From: a bacterium
GTDB taxonomy: Bacteria; Spirochaetota; UBA4802; UBA5550
Direction of reading: 5' to 3'
Length of the DNA stretch: 22,341 bases
Assembly: GCA_024224995.1 (NCBI GenBank)
Contig: JAAENB010001210.1
Coordinates: forward strand, 1-22,341
In this document: one piece after another, positions 1-8,229 of the stretch
Layout of the letters: the number at the start of each line of letters is the position of its first letter
Position numbering within the stretch: position 1 is the stretch's first letter
The notes under the pieces: generated by a model
The model's database searches: none
What the model was told of the DNA's origin: nothing
Seen by the model: only the letters and a program-made list of their open reading frames with translations
Translations under genes and position numbers: made by a program

Positions 1-340
1 AGACCCCGGTGTAAGCACAGTTTCTTTCGTATTTTTCCCCGTTCGACGGGGTCCGCACTCTTAAAAAACTCTTTTTAAACAGGGCTGGTTTCCGGGAAGA
101 GAGACGTTGCATGCAACGTCTTTACGGGTTGGTTTCCGGAGATTTGTCCCGGGTCAACACCACAGAGGGGAATCCCAGATAAACACCGATCCCCTCGCAG
201 GAGTCGCATCCCTCATCAGAATCTCCATAGCCCTGGCCTGAAACCAGCCACACTGCAACGTCTCTCAGAACCAAACCTTTGCCCGGAGCATCTTCGCAAA
301 ACAGACCCCGGTTCAACCACAGTTTCTGACCTATTTTTTC
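1..340. repeat. Mosaic of GC-rich intergenic repeat elements
   Basis: No credible gene lies here. The stretch is built of short blocks found again in the window. Block A (1-70, with a short form at 303-339) matches 20884-20945 and holds a CCCCGT/ACGGGG hairpin at 37-51. Block B (81-140) matches 20764-20825 and holds the perfect 20-bp palindrome AGACGTTGCATGCAACGTCT at 102-121. Block C (181-270) matches 22240-22341; 219-250 is identical over 32 bases to 22278-22309, and 251-270 is identical to 22322-22341. Block C runs in the opposite orientation to block B. The GC-rich composition differs sharply from the neighbouring DNA. A REP/MITE-like dispersed element is inferred; no transposase is visible. 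Confidence 0.75.
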
Positions 341-350
341 AGAATAATCC

Positions 351-379
351 TTGCCCGCCGACAGAAAAATTATTATCTT
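351..379 (+). promoter_or_regulatory. Candidate sigma-70 promoter of the small cysteine protein gene
   Basis: TTGCCC (351-356) and TATCTT (374-379) are separated by 17 bases, about 33 bases ahead of the ATG at 413. It lies just outside the repeat mosaic. Both hexamers are imperfect, so this is a plausible but unproven promoter. Confidence 0.4.
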
Positions 380-412
380 GATAAGAAAGTATCAGGAGTA
401 GGCAGGTTACTA

Positions 413-592
413 ATGAAAGTATCAGTAGTGGAAAAAAATCGAAAAGAAGAAGGAAAATTCACCTGTCCTCAGTGCGGCCAGGTTCAAACAAAGGAAGACT
501 TTATTAAAAATGGTCTCAATCCCGAAACATATTACGCAAAGGTTTGCATTGGCCGGTGGGAAGACGCGAGTGACTGCGACTGGGAATTGTAA
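413..592 (+). CDS. Small four-cysteine (zinc-ribbon-like) protein, 59 aa
   Basis: A 59-residue protein beginning MKVSVVEKNR. It has a CPQCG knuckle (C18, C21) and two further cysteines, C45 and C55, near the C terminus, so four possible zinc ligands. The second pair is spaced C-x9-C instead of the usual C-x2-C. The C-terminal third is rich in W, D and E. A purine-rich AGGAG lies at 394-398 and a GGCAGG at 401-406, before the ATG. A candidate promoter precedes it and a strong hairpin terminator follows the stop codon directly. This compact transcription unit supports a real gene despite its size. No family is recognised; zinc binding is inferred from cysteine placement only. It stands alone, with the porin gene converging on it. 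Confidence 0.65.
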   Translation: MKVSVVEKNRKEEGKFTCPQCGQVQTKEDFIKNGLNPETYYAKVCIGRWEDASDCDWEL

Positions 593-593
593 A

Positions 594-617
594 CGGGAAG
601 GAGCCCTTCCCGTTTTT
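594..617. terminator. Rho-independent terminator, possibly bidirectional
   Basis: CGGGAAGG (594-601), loop AGC, CCTTCCCG (605-612), then five T. The stem gains two more A-T pairs outward. It sits 1 base after the small protein's stop and 8 bases beyond the end of the convergent porin gene. The T-run favours plus-strand termination; minus-strand use is possible but has only a short U tract. Confidence 0.85.
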
Positions 618-625
618 CGAAAAAC

Positions 626-1936
626 CTAGTAAGACGCCTGTGCGCCAAGCATCATTTCCAGGATAACACCACCGGCATCATGTTGAACCGTGTTTTTATA
701 CGCGTCCCTGGGAAGAAAAACCCCTGCCGTAAAAAATACAGAGAGCACTTCTTTATACAGGTAAGCGGCTTTAAAATCAACCTCTTCACCGTACCAGACC
801 GATTCGGAAGTATTCCAGACAACTTTTTTCATTGTATTAAAATGGAAATACGCGAGATCAAGCTGGACCGACTCGAGCAGCGAATACTGTAATTTAAGGC
901 CGTTGCCAATGAGACCATACCAGTTACTTCCCCTGAAAGCGAGACCGCCCGAATTATCAACAACCATATATGAAAATCCGTGAGAGGCTTTAACGCTTTG
1001 AAAACTACTGCCGTCAGTAGAACTTGCAGGGTCTCCCGTAGCCCCTTCAGCAACAAGATTTATTTGCAAGTTCCCCAATGTATACCCAATTTGCCCTTCA
1101 AAAAGAGCAGCCGTTATATCAGAACGAACAAAAGGGGAGGTTTCATCAGCACGGACATTAATATGTCCCAGGTTTATAATCCCTCCGGCCCTGAAAAGAA
1201 AATCCCCAAATACCACTTTACCGTGAAGACCGGCCCAGTGCAGAGTGACTTTTCTATGATCATCAGCGTCAAAATACCGGTCGTACTCAAAAGCATAATA
1301 CGTTTCTCCTGTAATGTCAGGAGTTATCATGAACTTTGTTCCCGCAAAAGCAACATTATCATCGGCGTAATGCGGGCTGTCACTGACATCGGAAAAAGCA
1401 CTGTCGGCGCTGTCATAGGCATTGATAAAAGCTCCATACACTCTTAGTCTTTTTTTGAATAAACTATGACTGTATTGCAAGCCCGTAGCATCTTTCGCGA
1501 TAATGAAACCACCGGGCAAACTAAAGGGTTTTAACCCAATCTCAAGCACGCCTTCATCAAAGGGCTTAAAAGCAGCATAGACATTCCGTGTTAAGATATT
1601 GGCAGCAGCAGCACTGCCAATAGCAAAATCACCATATCCAAATTTAGCACTGATATCAAAAACAGTTTTAATCTTAAGATTCGATAAAACTTTCAAGCTA
1701 AAACGATTACGAAAAAAAAGGTCCTGGTAATAAATATGTTTATAATTATCAGTTGCTGCGAATTTGTCGGCAACCTTAATTTTACTTCCGGCGTACCATG
1801 TTCGTATTCGCAGGAACCCGGACAGGTCAACCCGTTTCCAGATGGAGTTTCCTTCCTCGGCAAAAAGATGTTCCCCCTGCAAGACGGTAAGACTTAAAAG
1901 CATAACCGTTATAATTGTATATATATTTTTCTTCAT
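626..1936 (-). CDS. Outer-membrane beta-barrel (porin-like) protein, 436 aa
   Basis: The first 26 residues form a classic signal peptide (basic MKKN, hydrophobic core, cleavage near HLFA-EE). The rest has the alternating hydrophobic/aromatic pattern of amphipathic beta strands, for example around residues 70-125 and 270-435, with G, Y and F abundant and no long hydrophobic helix. The length suits a 16-18-strand barrel similar to alginate-export/AlgE-like or general porins. I infer an outer-membrane channel; substrate is unknown. The protein ends in tyrosine instead of the common terminal phenylalanine. An AGGGAG ribosome site lies about 9 bases before the ATG. It is 49 bases downstream of the solute-binding protein gene and may be co-transcribed, which would suggest a shared uptake role. 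Confidence 0.75.
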   Translation of the reverse strand: MKKNIYTIITVMLLSLTVLQGEHLFAEEGNSIWKRVDLSGFLRIRTWYAGSKIKVADKFAATDNYKHIYYQDLFFRNRFSLKVLSNLKIKTVFDISAKFGYGDFAIGSAAAANILTRNVYAAFKPFDEGVLEIGLKPFSLPGGFIIAKDATGLQYSHSLFKKRLRVYGAFINAYDSADSAFSDVSDSPHYADDNVAFAGTKFMITPDITGETYYAFEYDRYFDADDHRKVTLHWAGLHGKVVFGDFLFRAGGIINLGHINVRADETSPFVRSDITAALFEGQIGYTLGNLQINLVAEGATGDPASSTDGSSFQSVKASHGFSYMVVDNSGGLAFRGSNWYGLIGNGLKLQYSLLESVQLDLAYFHFNTMKKVVWNTSESVWYGEEVDFKAAYLYKEVLSVFFTAGVFLPRDAYKNTVQHDAGGVILEMMLGAQASY

Positions 1937-1985
1937 GATAATTTACTCCCTTGAATTTTAAACCCTTTCCCACTATGCAGCCTGG

Positions 1986-2804
1986 CTATTTATTGAACTC
2001 GTCAAGCCAGTTCTCCAAATATCCCTGACGAATCATTTCCGATATGAAAATATCAACCTGGTTTTTTAACAGATAATCACCAAAAGGCAGTCCAATACAA
2101 AGCTGCTCAATACGGTTTCCCCCATGTAAAAGTTTGTACGAACTTTGATAACGGCTGGTGTTCCGATATAAATATTGCAGGTAGAGAGAATCGTGAACAA
2201 AACCGTGTACTTCTCCTTTATCAAGAAGATCAAGTCCCTCCTGATTAGTTGCTACAATTCTTTTGGGCATATTGGGAAATTTTTCATTAAGAATAGCCTC
2301 GTAAGCACTCCCTTTTTTAATAGCAAATTTAAAACTATTCAGGTGTTTTAAATCCCAGATAGTACGTATTGTCCTTTGTTCAAATTCATCACCAAACCGT
2401 GTCCGGGGAAGGATTTTTTTATTCGCCAGAACAGCAGGAGTGATATTAAAATACGCTTTGGAAAACCAGATCCGTTTCGCTTTTTCCAGATTCTTGGACA
2501 TTCCGGCAATCACAATATCAACCCTGTTTTGTTCAATAGCAGGAAGGTAATCCGCAAAGTCAAGAGGAACCAGCTGAATTTTAGCTCCCAGGAACTCACC
2601 TAATTTACGGGCCATATTTATTTCAACTCCCCGTTCTCCATTGTTAAAATTCAAAGGACGATAATCCTTGGAAATTCCTACACGAAGCTCTTTTTTTAAA
2701 AGAATACTCCGGTAAACCTGGTCCGGAGCAAAATTCTTTGCCATAAGAGATACGGACAAAGCCAGGAATAATAAAACAGGTATTATCTTAATTCTTGATC
2801 GCAT
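1986..2804 (-). CDS. Periplasmic solute-binding protein, SBP_bac_3 family, 272 aa
   Basis: Signal peptide at residues 1-22 (MRSRIKIIPVLLFLALSVSL then MAK). The body shows the family-3 (amino-acid-type) signature: RVGISKDYRPLNF (41-53), a G-V-E-I-N-M-A-R-K-L-G segment at 59-69, then D-I-V-I-A-G-M-S at 96-103 and R-x3-F-S-x2-Y at 111-118. This fold normally captures amino acids or other small polar solutes for an ABC importer or for a sensor. No permease or ATPase gene lies beside it. AGAGG with 5-base spacing precedes the ATG. It sits between a hybrid kinase whose sensor is the same fold and a porin, so a role in feeding or competing with the kinase's sensing is plausible but inferred. Confidence 0.85.
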   Translation of the reverse strand: MRSRIKIIPVLLFLALSVSLMAKNFAPDQVYRSILLKKELRVGISKDYRPLNFNNGERGVEINMARKLGEFLGAKIQLVPLDFADYLPAIEQNRVDIVIAGMSKNLEKAKRIWFSKAYFNITPAVLANKKILPRTRFGDEFEQRTIRTIWDLKHLNSFKFAIKKGSAYEAILNEKFPNMPKRIVATNQEGLDLLDKGEVHGFVHDSLYLQYLYRNTSRYQSSYKLLHGGNRIEQLCIGLPFGDYLLKNQVDIFISEMIRQGYLENWLDEFNK

Positions 2805-2932
2805 TTAAACCTCTGGTATGTTTATAATAATTTTATATGTTGAGCTCAAACCATAAATATACATAAAGTGTTACTATTTTTTTATATAAAATATCTGAAA
2901 AATCAAGAGAAAAACCATATTTTCAGGAAAAA
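2805..2932. other. AT-rich spacer between kinase and solute-binding protein genes
   Basis: 128 bases without a gene. It contains the perfect 10-bp palindrome TTGAGCTCAA at 2840-2849, a possible operator. On the minus strand a weak promoter-like pair (TTTATG, 16 bases, TAAAAT) spans the palindrome. No convincing terminator is present after the kinase stop codon, so readthrough is possible. Confidence 0.3.
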
Positions 2933-5719
2933 TCACTGAATATGCTCTTTTAAGCTTTTAATCATTTCAGGAAAAGATCCAAGGGTTTGCGGCAGCTTCT
3001 CCATATCGAAATGTTCCGCTTCTTCGAAGAGTTTTGTTCCCCAGCGAGAGACAATATCACACTGATTTTCTTCTCCAAGTGCGATAATTTCTTCGGCAAA
3101 ACTGATTATATTGTTAATTATTAGCGTTTTTGTTAAATATTCCCATCGACTTTTCAACTCGCCTTCCAGAATTGTGATAATTTCCGGAAGTTTTTGCAGC
3201 AGGTCTTCTGTAATTGGCAGGGAAGAAATCTCCGGTTCCGGCGCTTTCCCCCCCTTATCACTTGAATGCGGAAGAAAACGCATCAGTTCTAATAAGAGTC
3301 TTTTTTTGCTTACGGGTTTTCGTAAATATCCATCAGCTCCCAATTCCCGGATCTCTTCTTCCGAGCTTTTAATAGTAGATGCGGTAACAACAAGAACAGG
3401 AATAGAACGCAGTGTATTGTCTTTTTTCAGGATTTTAAGCGCTTCAAAACCATTCATTACGGGCATTTTCATATCGAGCAATATTATAGAAGGAAGATGC
3501 TTTTTCGCGCAATCAATTGCTTCTTTACCGTTCGCAGCTTCCAGAATAGTTATATTGGGTGATTCAAGAAACCCTTTTATCAGGGTTCTGTTATATTCAA
3601 TATCATCAACAACCAGGATCGTTGCCTTATTAAAGGTAACTACTCCGGGATCTCTATCAAACTCATTTTCCAATATTTCCAATTTAGATGCAATGGGAAT
3701 ATTTGTTAAAACTACAGAAAAAATACTTCCTTTGTTCTGTTCGCTTTTAACTGATACTTCTCCATGCATCATCTCAACCAGGCGTCTGGTTATGGATAAT
3801 CCAAGCCCGGTACCACCATATTTACCACTATCCTGGTCTTGCTGCTGTTTAAAGGGTTCAAAAATACCGTCCTGTTCTTCTTCCGGGATACCAATTCCCG
3901 TATCTTCAACGGAAATAACCAGGTCAACAGAATCCTTCTCTATTCCGCAATCCCTGCAATTAAGAGAGGCCTTAACAAACCCGGATTCTGTGAATTTTAT
4001 GGCATTGCCCACCAGGTTAAAAATTATCTGGCGAACACGGAGTTCATCTAAAAGGAGAGCCGCAGGGAGATGAGGATCGATATCAACCTTAAAATCGAGG
4101 CCTTTCTCTTTGATCTTATAAGAAAAAACATGGTTAATATCTTTAAGAATATCACGGGGATCAAGAACTCTGCTGTGGAACTCGAACTTACCGGCTTCAA
4201 TCTTCGCGAGGTCAAGAATATCATTAATAAGACCCAGAAGTGTTTTCCCACTCGATTTTATGGCCGATAAATACTCCGCCAGCTTTTTCTCCTGGATATG
4301 CTCCTCCAGCAGGTCGGAAAATCCAAGAATCGCGTTCATGGGAGTTCTTATTTCATGACTCATATTTGCGATAAATTCACTTTTTGCCATATTTGCCTTA
4401 TCGGAAGCCTCTTTAGCTATTCGCAGCTCTTTAGATTTTTTCTCTTCTGTAATGTCTTTCAACACACCTTCATAATAAAGGATTTTATTTTCTTCATCAA
4501 CAACCGATTTGGCATTAATCATCACATCAATTATGGCCCCGTCTTTTCTTGTAATCCTGGTTTCCAGGTTTTTTACGGAACCGCCCTGGTTTATAAGCTC
4601 ACTAAATTCATGAACTTTTTCCGGTTCAATATTAAAATGATCTTCTACCCGGACATTACCATTAATCATTTCCTCACGTGAGGAATGCCCGAAAATCTTA
4701 AGCAATGCCGGATTTATTGTAAGAATTTTTCCTTCAGGGGGAGGGGTTATCTGAAAAATCCCTTCCATGGCGTTCTCAAAAATAGAGCGGAATTTCTCTT
4801 CCGTACGTTTATGTCCCGTCAGCTCTTTTGAAAGTTCTTCCGTTTTCTGAGCGACCTTTTTTCGAAGAGACCATGACCAGGTAACGGCTCCGCCAAGAAG
4901 TACCAGAAGGGGTATTAAGCCCCAGGCGATATAAATAAAAATATCCCGGGGCAATAAAGCTTTCTTTTCAAATGCCCCAAACCATTTATTATAAATCCTG
5001 TCATATTCACCGGTTTTTTGAATAATAGCAAGCCCTTCATTCAGTTTGGCCAGGAGAAGATGTCTCCCTTCGGGTACGGCAAAACAATACTTCCCCGGTT
5101 CAATAGGAGATCCCACAGCTCGTACATTCCTTAGCTTAAATGTGTGCACGAAATGGAGCCCCATCAGCCTTCCCACAAGAGCACAATCATGCTTTCCTGA
5201 AGCAAGAAGTCTGATAGCGTCAATCTGGTTATCAACAGGAATAATCCGGGAAGATATATTACGCTTCAGAATAATATCATGCATAATATCGCCATTTTCT
5301 ACAATAATAGCTTTGCCGTTTATATCGTCTAATGACTTGATTAAAGAGTCTTTGCGGACAAATACGGCATGGGAGACAAAAGAATGTGGTGCTGAAAAAT
5401 CAACAACACGATCGCGTTCAGAGGAATAAAACATACCGGTGACGGCATCAATTTTTCCGGCCTCAAGCTCCTGTCTGACAGTATTCCAGGGTCCCGGTAT
5501 TATTTCAATCTCCAGCCCCATAACCCCTGCTATGGAATGGGCAATATCAACATTAAAACCGACAAAAACACCATTATTGTCTACATATTCGTATGGAGGG
5601 TAGTTATGATCGGCCCGCATTACCAGCTTTGAGCTTTTTGCTTCCCGGGTATTAAACACTATAACCAGAATAATAAATATATATAATGGAAGACTCTTCA
5701 TTCCTGAAGTATAGAACAT
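2933..5719 (-). CDS. Membrane hybrid sensor histidine kinase (SBP_bac_3-TM-PAS-HisKA-HATPase-REC), 928 aa
   Basis: Domains in order: N-terminal signal/anchor (about 8-23), periplasmic family-3 solute-binding domain (31-250), transmembrane helix (261-281), PAS (about 305-425), HisKA with phospho-acceptor H455 in SHEIRTP, HATPase with N572, G1 D-T-G-I-G (606-610) and G2 G-G-T-G-L-G (635-640), receiver with acidic D705/D706, phospho-acceptor D749, T779 and K801. A helical tail of about 95 residues (835-928) follows; it resembles an HPt bundle in size but lacks the A-H-x-L-K-G motif. All catalytic residues are present, so it should autophosphorylate and pass phosphate to its own receiver. Two starts are possible: M1 (5719), with no ribosome site, or M7 (5701), where AGGA touches the ATG. 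It lies 43 bases after pyrC. No output regulator is nearby; the partner is unknown. Confidence 0.92.
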   Translation of the reverse strand: MFYTSGMKSLPLYIFIILVIVFNTREAKSSKLVMRADHNYPPYEYVDNNGVFVGFNVDIAHSIAGVMGLEIEIIPGPWNTVRQELEAGKIDAVTGMFYSSERDRVVDFSAPHSFVSHAVFVRKDSLIKSLDDINGKAIIVENGDIMHDIILKRNISSRIIPVDNQIDAIRLLASGKHDCALVGRLMGLHFVHTFKLRNVRAVGSPIEPGKYCFAVPEGRHLLLAKLNEGLAIIQKTGEYDRIYNKWFGAFEKKALLPRDIFIYIAWGLIPLLVLLGGAVTWSWSLRKKVAQKTEELSKELTGHKRTEEKFRSIFENAMEGIFQITPPPEGKILTINPALLKIFGHSSREEMINGNVRVEDHFNIEPEKVHEFSELINQGGSVKNLETRITRKDGAIIDVMINAKSVVDEENKILYYEGVLKDITEEKKSKELRIAKEASDKANMAKSEFIANMSHEIRTPMNAILGFSDLLEEHIQEKKLAEYLSAIKSSGKTLLGLINDILDLAKIEAGKFEFHSRVLDPRDILKDINHVFSYKIKEKGLDFKVDIDPHLPAALLLDELRVRQIIFNLVGNAIKFTESGFVKASLNCRDCGIEKDSVDLVISVEDTGIGIPEEEQDGIFEPFKQQQDQDSGKYGGTGLGLSITRRLVEMMHGEVSVKSEQNKGSIFSVVLTNIPIASKLEILENEFDRDPGVVTFNKATILVVDDIEYNRTLIKGFLESPNITILEAANGKEAIDCAKKHLPSIILLDMKMPVMNGFEALKILKKDNTLRSIPVLVVTASTIKSSEEEIRELGADGYLRKPVSKKRLLLELMRFLPHSSDKGGKAPEPEISSLPITEDLLQKLPEIITILEGELKSRWEYLTKTLIINNIISFAEEIIALGEENQCDIVSRWGTKLFEEAEHFDMEKLPQTLGSFPEMIKSLKEHIQ

Positions 5720-5762
5720 TTGATATGATTAATCAAGCAAATAACAGGGTAATAAAGGGGAG

Positions 5763-7040
5763 CTAACGCTTCGAATATACGATATTACCGTTGCAAATAG
5801 TATATTCCACAGAGCCATACAATTCCGTGCCAAGAAACGGAGAATTTTTGCATTTTGAAAGCATAAAATTTTCATCGATTAAAACTTTCTTTTCCGGATC
5901 AATAATAGCAATATCAGCGGCTTTTCCCCTGGCGAGCTCCCCCCGGTCGATCTTTAAAATCCGTGCCGGGTTTATTGTAACTTTTTCAAAGGCTTCCAGG
6001 TAGGAAAAGTTATTCTCTTTTACCAGGATACTAATCATAAGAGGAACGATTGTTTCAAGGCCAACAATGCCAAAAGGAGCATATTCCATCTCCTGCATTT
6101 TCTCATTAAGAGAATGAGGAGCATGATCAGTGGCAATGACATCAACAACACCGGTTCTGAGCCCTTCTATCATAGCGAGGCGGTCTTCTTCGGTCCTTAA
6201 AGGAGGCTTCATCTTGGCCATTGACATATTTTCAGCAACAGCATCATCAGTTAAGGCAAAATAGTGAGGAGCCGTTTCACAGGTAACATTTATCCCCTCT
6301 TTTTTGGCGTTTTCTATTATTCGAACCGAGCCTCCGGAAGAAACATGGCAAATATGCAGCCTTCCTTTGGCAAGACGGGTAAGCAAAACATCTCTTGCGA
6401 TCATAACCTCTTCCGATTCCCGGGGGATTCCTTTTAGTCCCAGGAGGGTTGAGTTTATCCCTTCATTCATTATACCTTTATCCGTAAGTTCCATATCTTC
6501 GGAATGAGTCAGAAGAGGGACATCGAACATGCGGGAATATTCAAGAGCTCTTCTCATTAGCATGGAACTTTCTACAGGAAGTCCGTCATCGGAAAAAGCA
6601 ACAGCACCGCTTTTAATAAGTTCTCCCATTTCGGACATATCTTCCCCTTGAGCTCCTTTGGTGATTGTAGCAGCGGGAAATATGTTTATTGGCCCTTTTT
6701 CAGCCTCCAGTTTGATAAACCGGACCAGGGCCTGGTTGTCAATTACCGGGTTTGTATTCGGCATAGTGCAAACTGAGGTAAATCCTCCTTTTGCGGCGAC
6801 TTTTGATCCTCCGATAATGGTCTCAACATCCTCTCTGCCGGGCTCCCTGAAATGGACATGTATATCTATCAATCCTGGTAATACCAGGCATCCTGAAGCA
6901 TCAATTACTCCTGCATCATGGGGTACGGATATATCAGCAGCAATCTCTTCAATTCTGTCATCATCAATAAGAATATCGAGATTTGAATCGGTTTTTGACG
7001 CAGGATCGATCAACCTGCCGTTTTTTATAACAATTTTCAT
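5763..7040 (-). CDS. pyrC: Dihydroorotase, class I, 425 aa
   Basis: Catalyses reversible cyclisation of carbamoyl aspartate to dihydroorotate, the third step of de novo pyrimidine synthesis. It is an amidohydrolase with metal ligands visible: H61 and H63 in DIHVHFREPG, D151/D152 in F-S-D-D-G, H179 in T-H-S-E-D, H232 in I-C-H-V-S-S, and D305 in A-T-D-H-A-P-H. The MPNTNPVID segment (93-101) and length near 425 fit the class I enzyme that works with aspartate carbamoyltransferase. An AGGAA lies about 11 bases before the ATG. It follows pyrB by 18 bases on the same strand, so the two are an operon. The alternative, a hydantoinase/allantoinase relative, is unlikely given the pyrB neighbour. Confidence 0.95.
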   Translation of the reverse strand: MKIVIKNGRLIDPASKTDSNLDILIDDDRIEEIAADISVPHDAGVIDASGCLVLPGLIDIHVHFREPGREDVETIIGGSKVAAKGGFTSVCTMPNTNPVIDNQALVRFIKLEAEKGPINIFPAATITKGAQGEDMSEMGELIKSGAVAFSDDGLPVESSMLMRRALEYSRMFDVPLLTHSEDMELTDKGIMNEGINSTLLGLKGIPRESEEVMIARDVLLTRLAKGRLHICHVSSGGSVRIIENAKKEGINVTCETAPHYFALTDDAVAENMSMAKMKPPLRTEEDRLAMIEGLRTGVVDVIATDHAPHSLNEKMQEMEYAPFGIVGLETIVPLMISILVKENNFSYLEAFEKVTINPARILKIDRGELARGKAADIAIIDPEKKVLIDENFMLSKCKNSPFLGTELYGSVEYTICNGNIVYSKR

Positions 7041-7058
7041 ATGGTTAATTCCTGGTAT

Positions 7059-8027
7059 TTACTCCGGCATCTCTTCAAGAGGTTTTGCCCCTGCCAGGAG
7101 ATAAAATATAGCCATTCTCACGGCAACTCCATTCGTGACCTGTTCATTGATAATGGCATTTGGGGATTCAGCTACTGAATTATCGATCTCTATGCCCCGG
7201 TTTACCGGACCCGGATGCATAACAATGATATCCGGTTTGCACTTTTTAAGCCGCTCTTCAGTAAGCGCAAATTGACGGTTATATTCACGAAGAGAAGGAA
7301 AAAGCACCCCTTGCTGTCTCTCTTTTTGCATTCGAAGAAGATTGATTACATCCAATTCCGGTAAAATTTCATCAAGGTTATAGGATATATCAACACCATA
7401 GACCTTAAATTCATCAGGAACAAGGGTTGGAGGCCCGCAAATGGTGACTCTGGCGCCAAGTTTTTTAAAAGCTTCGATATCCGACCTGGCAACACGAGAA
7501 TGTTTAATATCTCCCACAATAGCAATGTGAAGGTTTTCCAGGCTGCCCCGCTTTTCTACGATGGAATATGTATCGAGCAAAGCCTGTGTTGGATGGGCAT
7601 GAAACCCGTCTCCCGCGTTTATAACGGAAGCCCTGATATTCTTTGACAAAAAATGAGGAGCCAGAGACGCTCCATGCCGTATTACGATATAATCAGCTTT
7701 CATCGCTTCAAGAGTATGAACAGTATCAATAAGGGATTCTCCTTTAACTACACTTGAAGTAGAAACCGAAAAATTGATAAGATCAGCAGAAAGACGCTTT
7801 GCGGCAAGGTCAAAACTAAGCCTGGTCCTTGTTGAAGGCTCATAAAAAATGGTGCACACCGTTTTTCCTCGTAATACAGGCACACTTTTCACTGAACGGG
7901 TAAAAACTTCTTTAAAATATTTAGCTGATTGGCAGATGAGATTAATTTCATCGATAGAAAGAGACTGGATATCAAGCAGGTCTTTTCTTTTTAGTGAATT
8001 CAGGTCTTTTTTATCTTGTGAGATCAT
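7059..8027 (-). CDS. pyrB: Aspartate carbamoyltransferase catalytic subunit, 322 aa
   Basis: Condenses carbamoyl phosphate with aspartate, the committed step of pyrimidine synthesis. Diagnostic motifs are present: carbamoyl-phosphate loop F-Y-E-P-S-T-R-T-R (61-69), S-S-V-V-K-G-E-S (91-98, K95), R-H-G (117-119), H-P-T-Q-A-L-L-D (145-152), V-G-D-I-K-H-S-R-V-A-R-S (171-182) and H-P-G-P-V-N-R-G (271-278). No regulatory pyrI gene is next to it; its partner here is pyrC. The start MISQDKK lacks a Shine-Dalgarno sequence and begins only about 5 bases after the expected transcription start, so it may be translated as a near-leaderless message. No internal start with a better ribosome site was seen before the conserved region. 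Confidence 0.96.
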   Translation of the reverse strand: MISQDKKDLNSLKRKDLLDIQSLSIDEINLICQSAKYFKEVFTRSVKSVPVLRGKTVCTIFYEPSTRTRLSFDLAAKRLSADLINFSVSTSSVVKGESLIDTVHTLEAMKADYIVIRHGASLAPHFLSKNIRASVINAGDGFHAHPTQALLDTYSIVEKRGSLENLHIAIVGDIKHSRVARSDIEAFKKLGARVTICGPPTLVPDEFKVYGVDISYNLDEILPELDVINLLRMQKERQQGVLFPSLREYNRQFALTEERLKKCKPDIIVMHPGPVNRGIEIDNSVAESPNAIINEQVTNGVAVRMAIFYLLAGAKPLEEMPE

Positions 8028-8038
8028 ACTAAAATGAG

Positions 8039-8067
8039 AATTTATCGGAATCGGGTATAATTGTCAA
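8039..8067 (-). promoter_or_regulatory. Sigma-70 promoter of pyrBC
   Basis: On the minus strand, TTGACA (8062-8067) and TAAATT (8039-8044) are separated by exactly 17 bases. Transcription should begin near 8032, leaving about 5 bases before the ATG at 8027. There is no room for an attenuator or a PyrR-binding leader. Confidence 0.65.
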
Positions 8068-8200
8068 ATATAATCTGAATTAACTAACAATTTAAGTGAT
8101 TTTTACTTCTTCTTTCCCCTAATAGTTCTTTTTTCTTATGCAAAAAAAAGATTTTTTTTATAAAAAATCATTTTCATTTAAAAATATAGTAGAATTTTTA

Positions 8201-8229
8201 TTGACTTTCAAAAATTTGTCTGTTAAAGT
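8201..8229 (+). promoter_or_regulatory. Sigma-70 promoter of the anti-sigma/STAS pair
   Basis: TTGACT (8201-8206), a 17-base spacer, TAAAGT (8224-8229). The expected start near 8236 gives a leader of about 60 bases before the ATG at 8297, inside a very AT-rich tract (8100-8280). Confidence 0.6.

Noticed and set aside
122..316. 64-residue minus-strand open frame
   Set aside because: It lies wholly within the repeat mosaic, has no recognisable domain, and its peptide merely reflects the repeated DNA.
980..1447. 155-residue plus-strand open frame
   Set aside because: It is antisense to the porin gene, with no domain and no ribosome site.
3111..4073. 320-residue plus-strand open frame
   Set aside because: It is antisense to the hybrid kinase, whose conserved HATPase and receiver motifs prove the minus-strand reading.
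8028..8137. Pyrimidine riboswitch or attenuator ahead of pyrB
   Set aside because: The promoter leaves about 5 bases of leader, and no terminator hairpin or PyrR-type stem was found.
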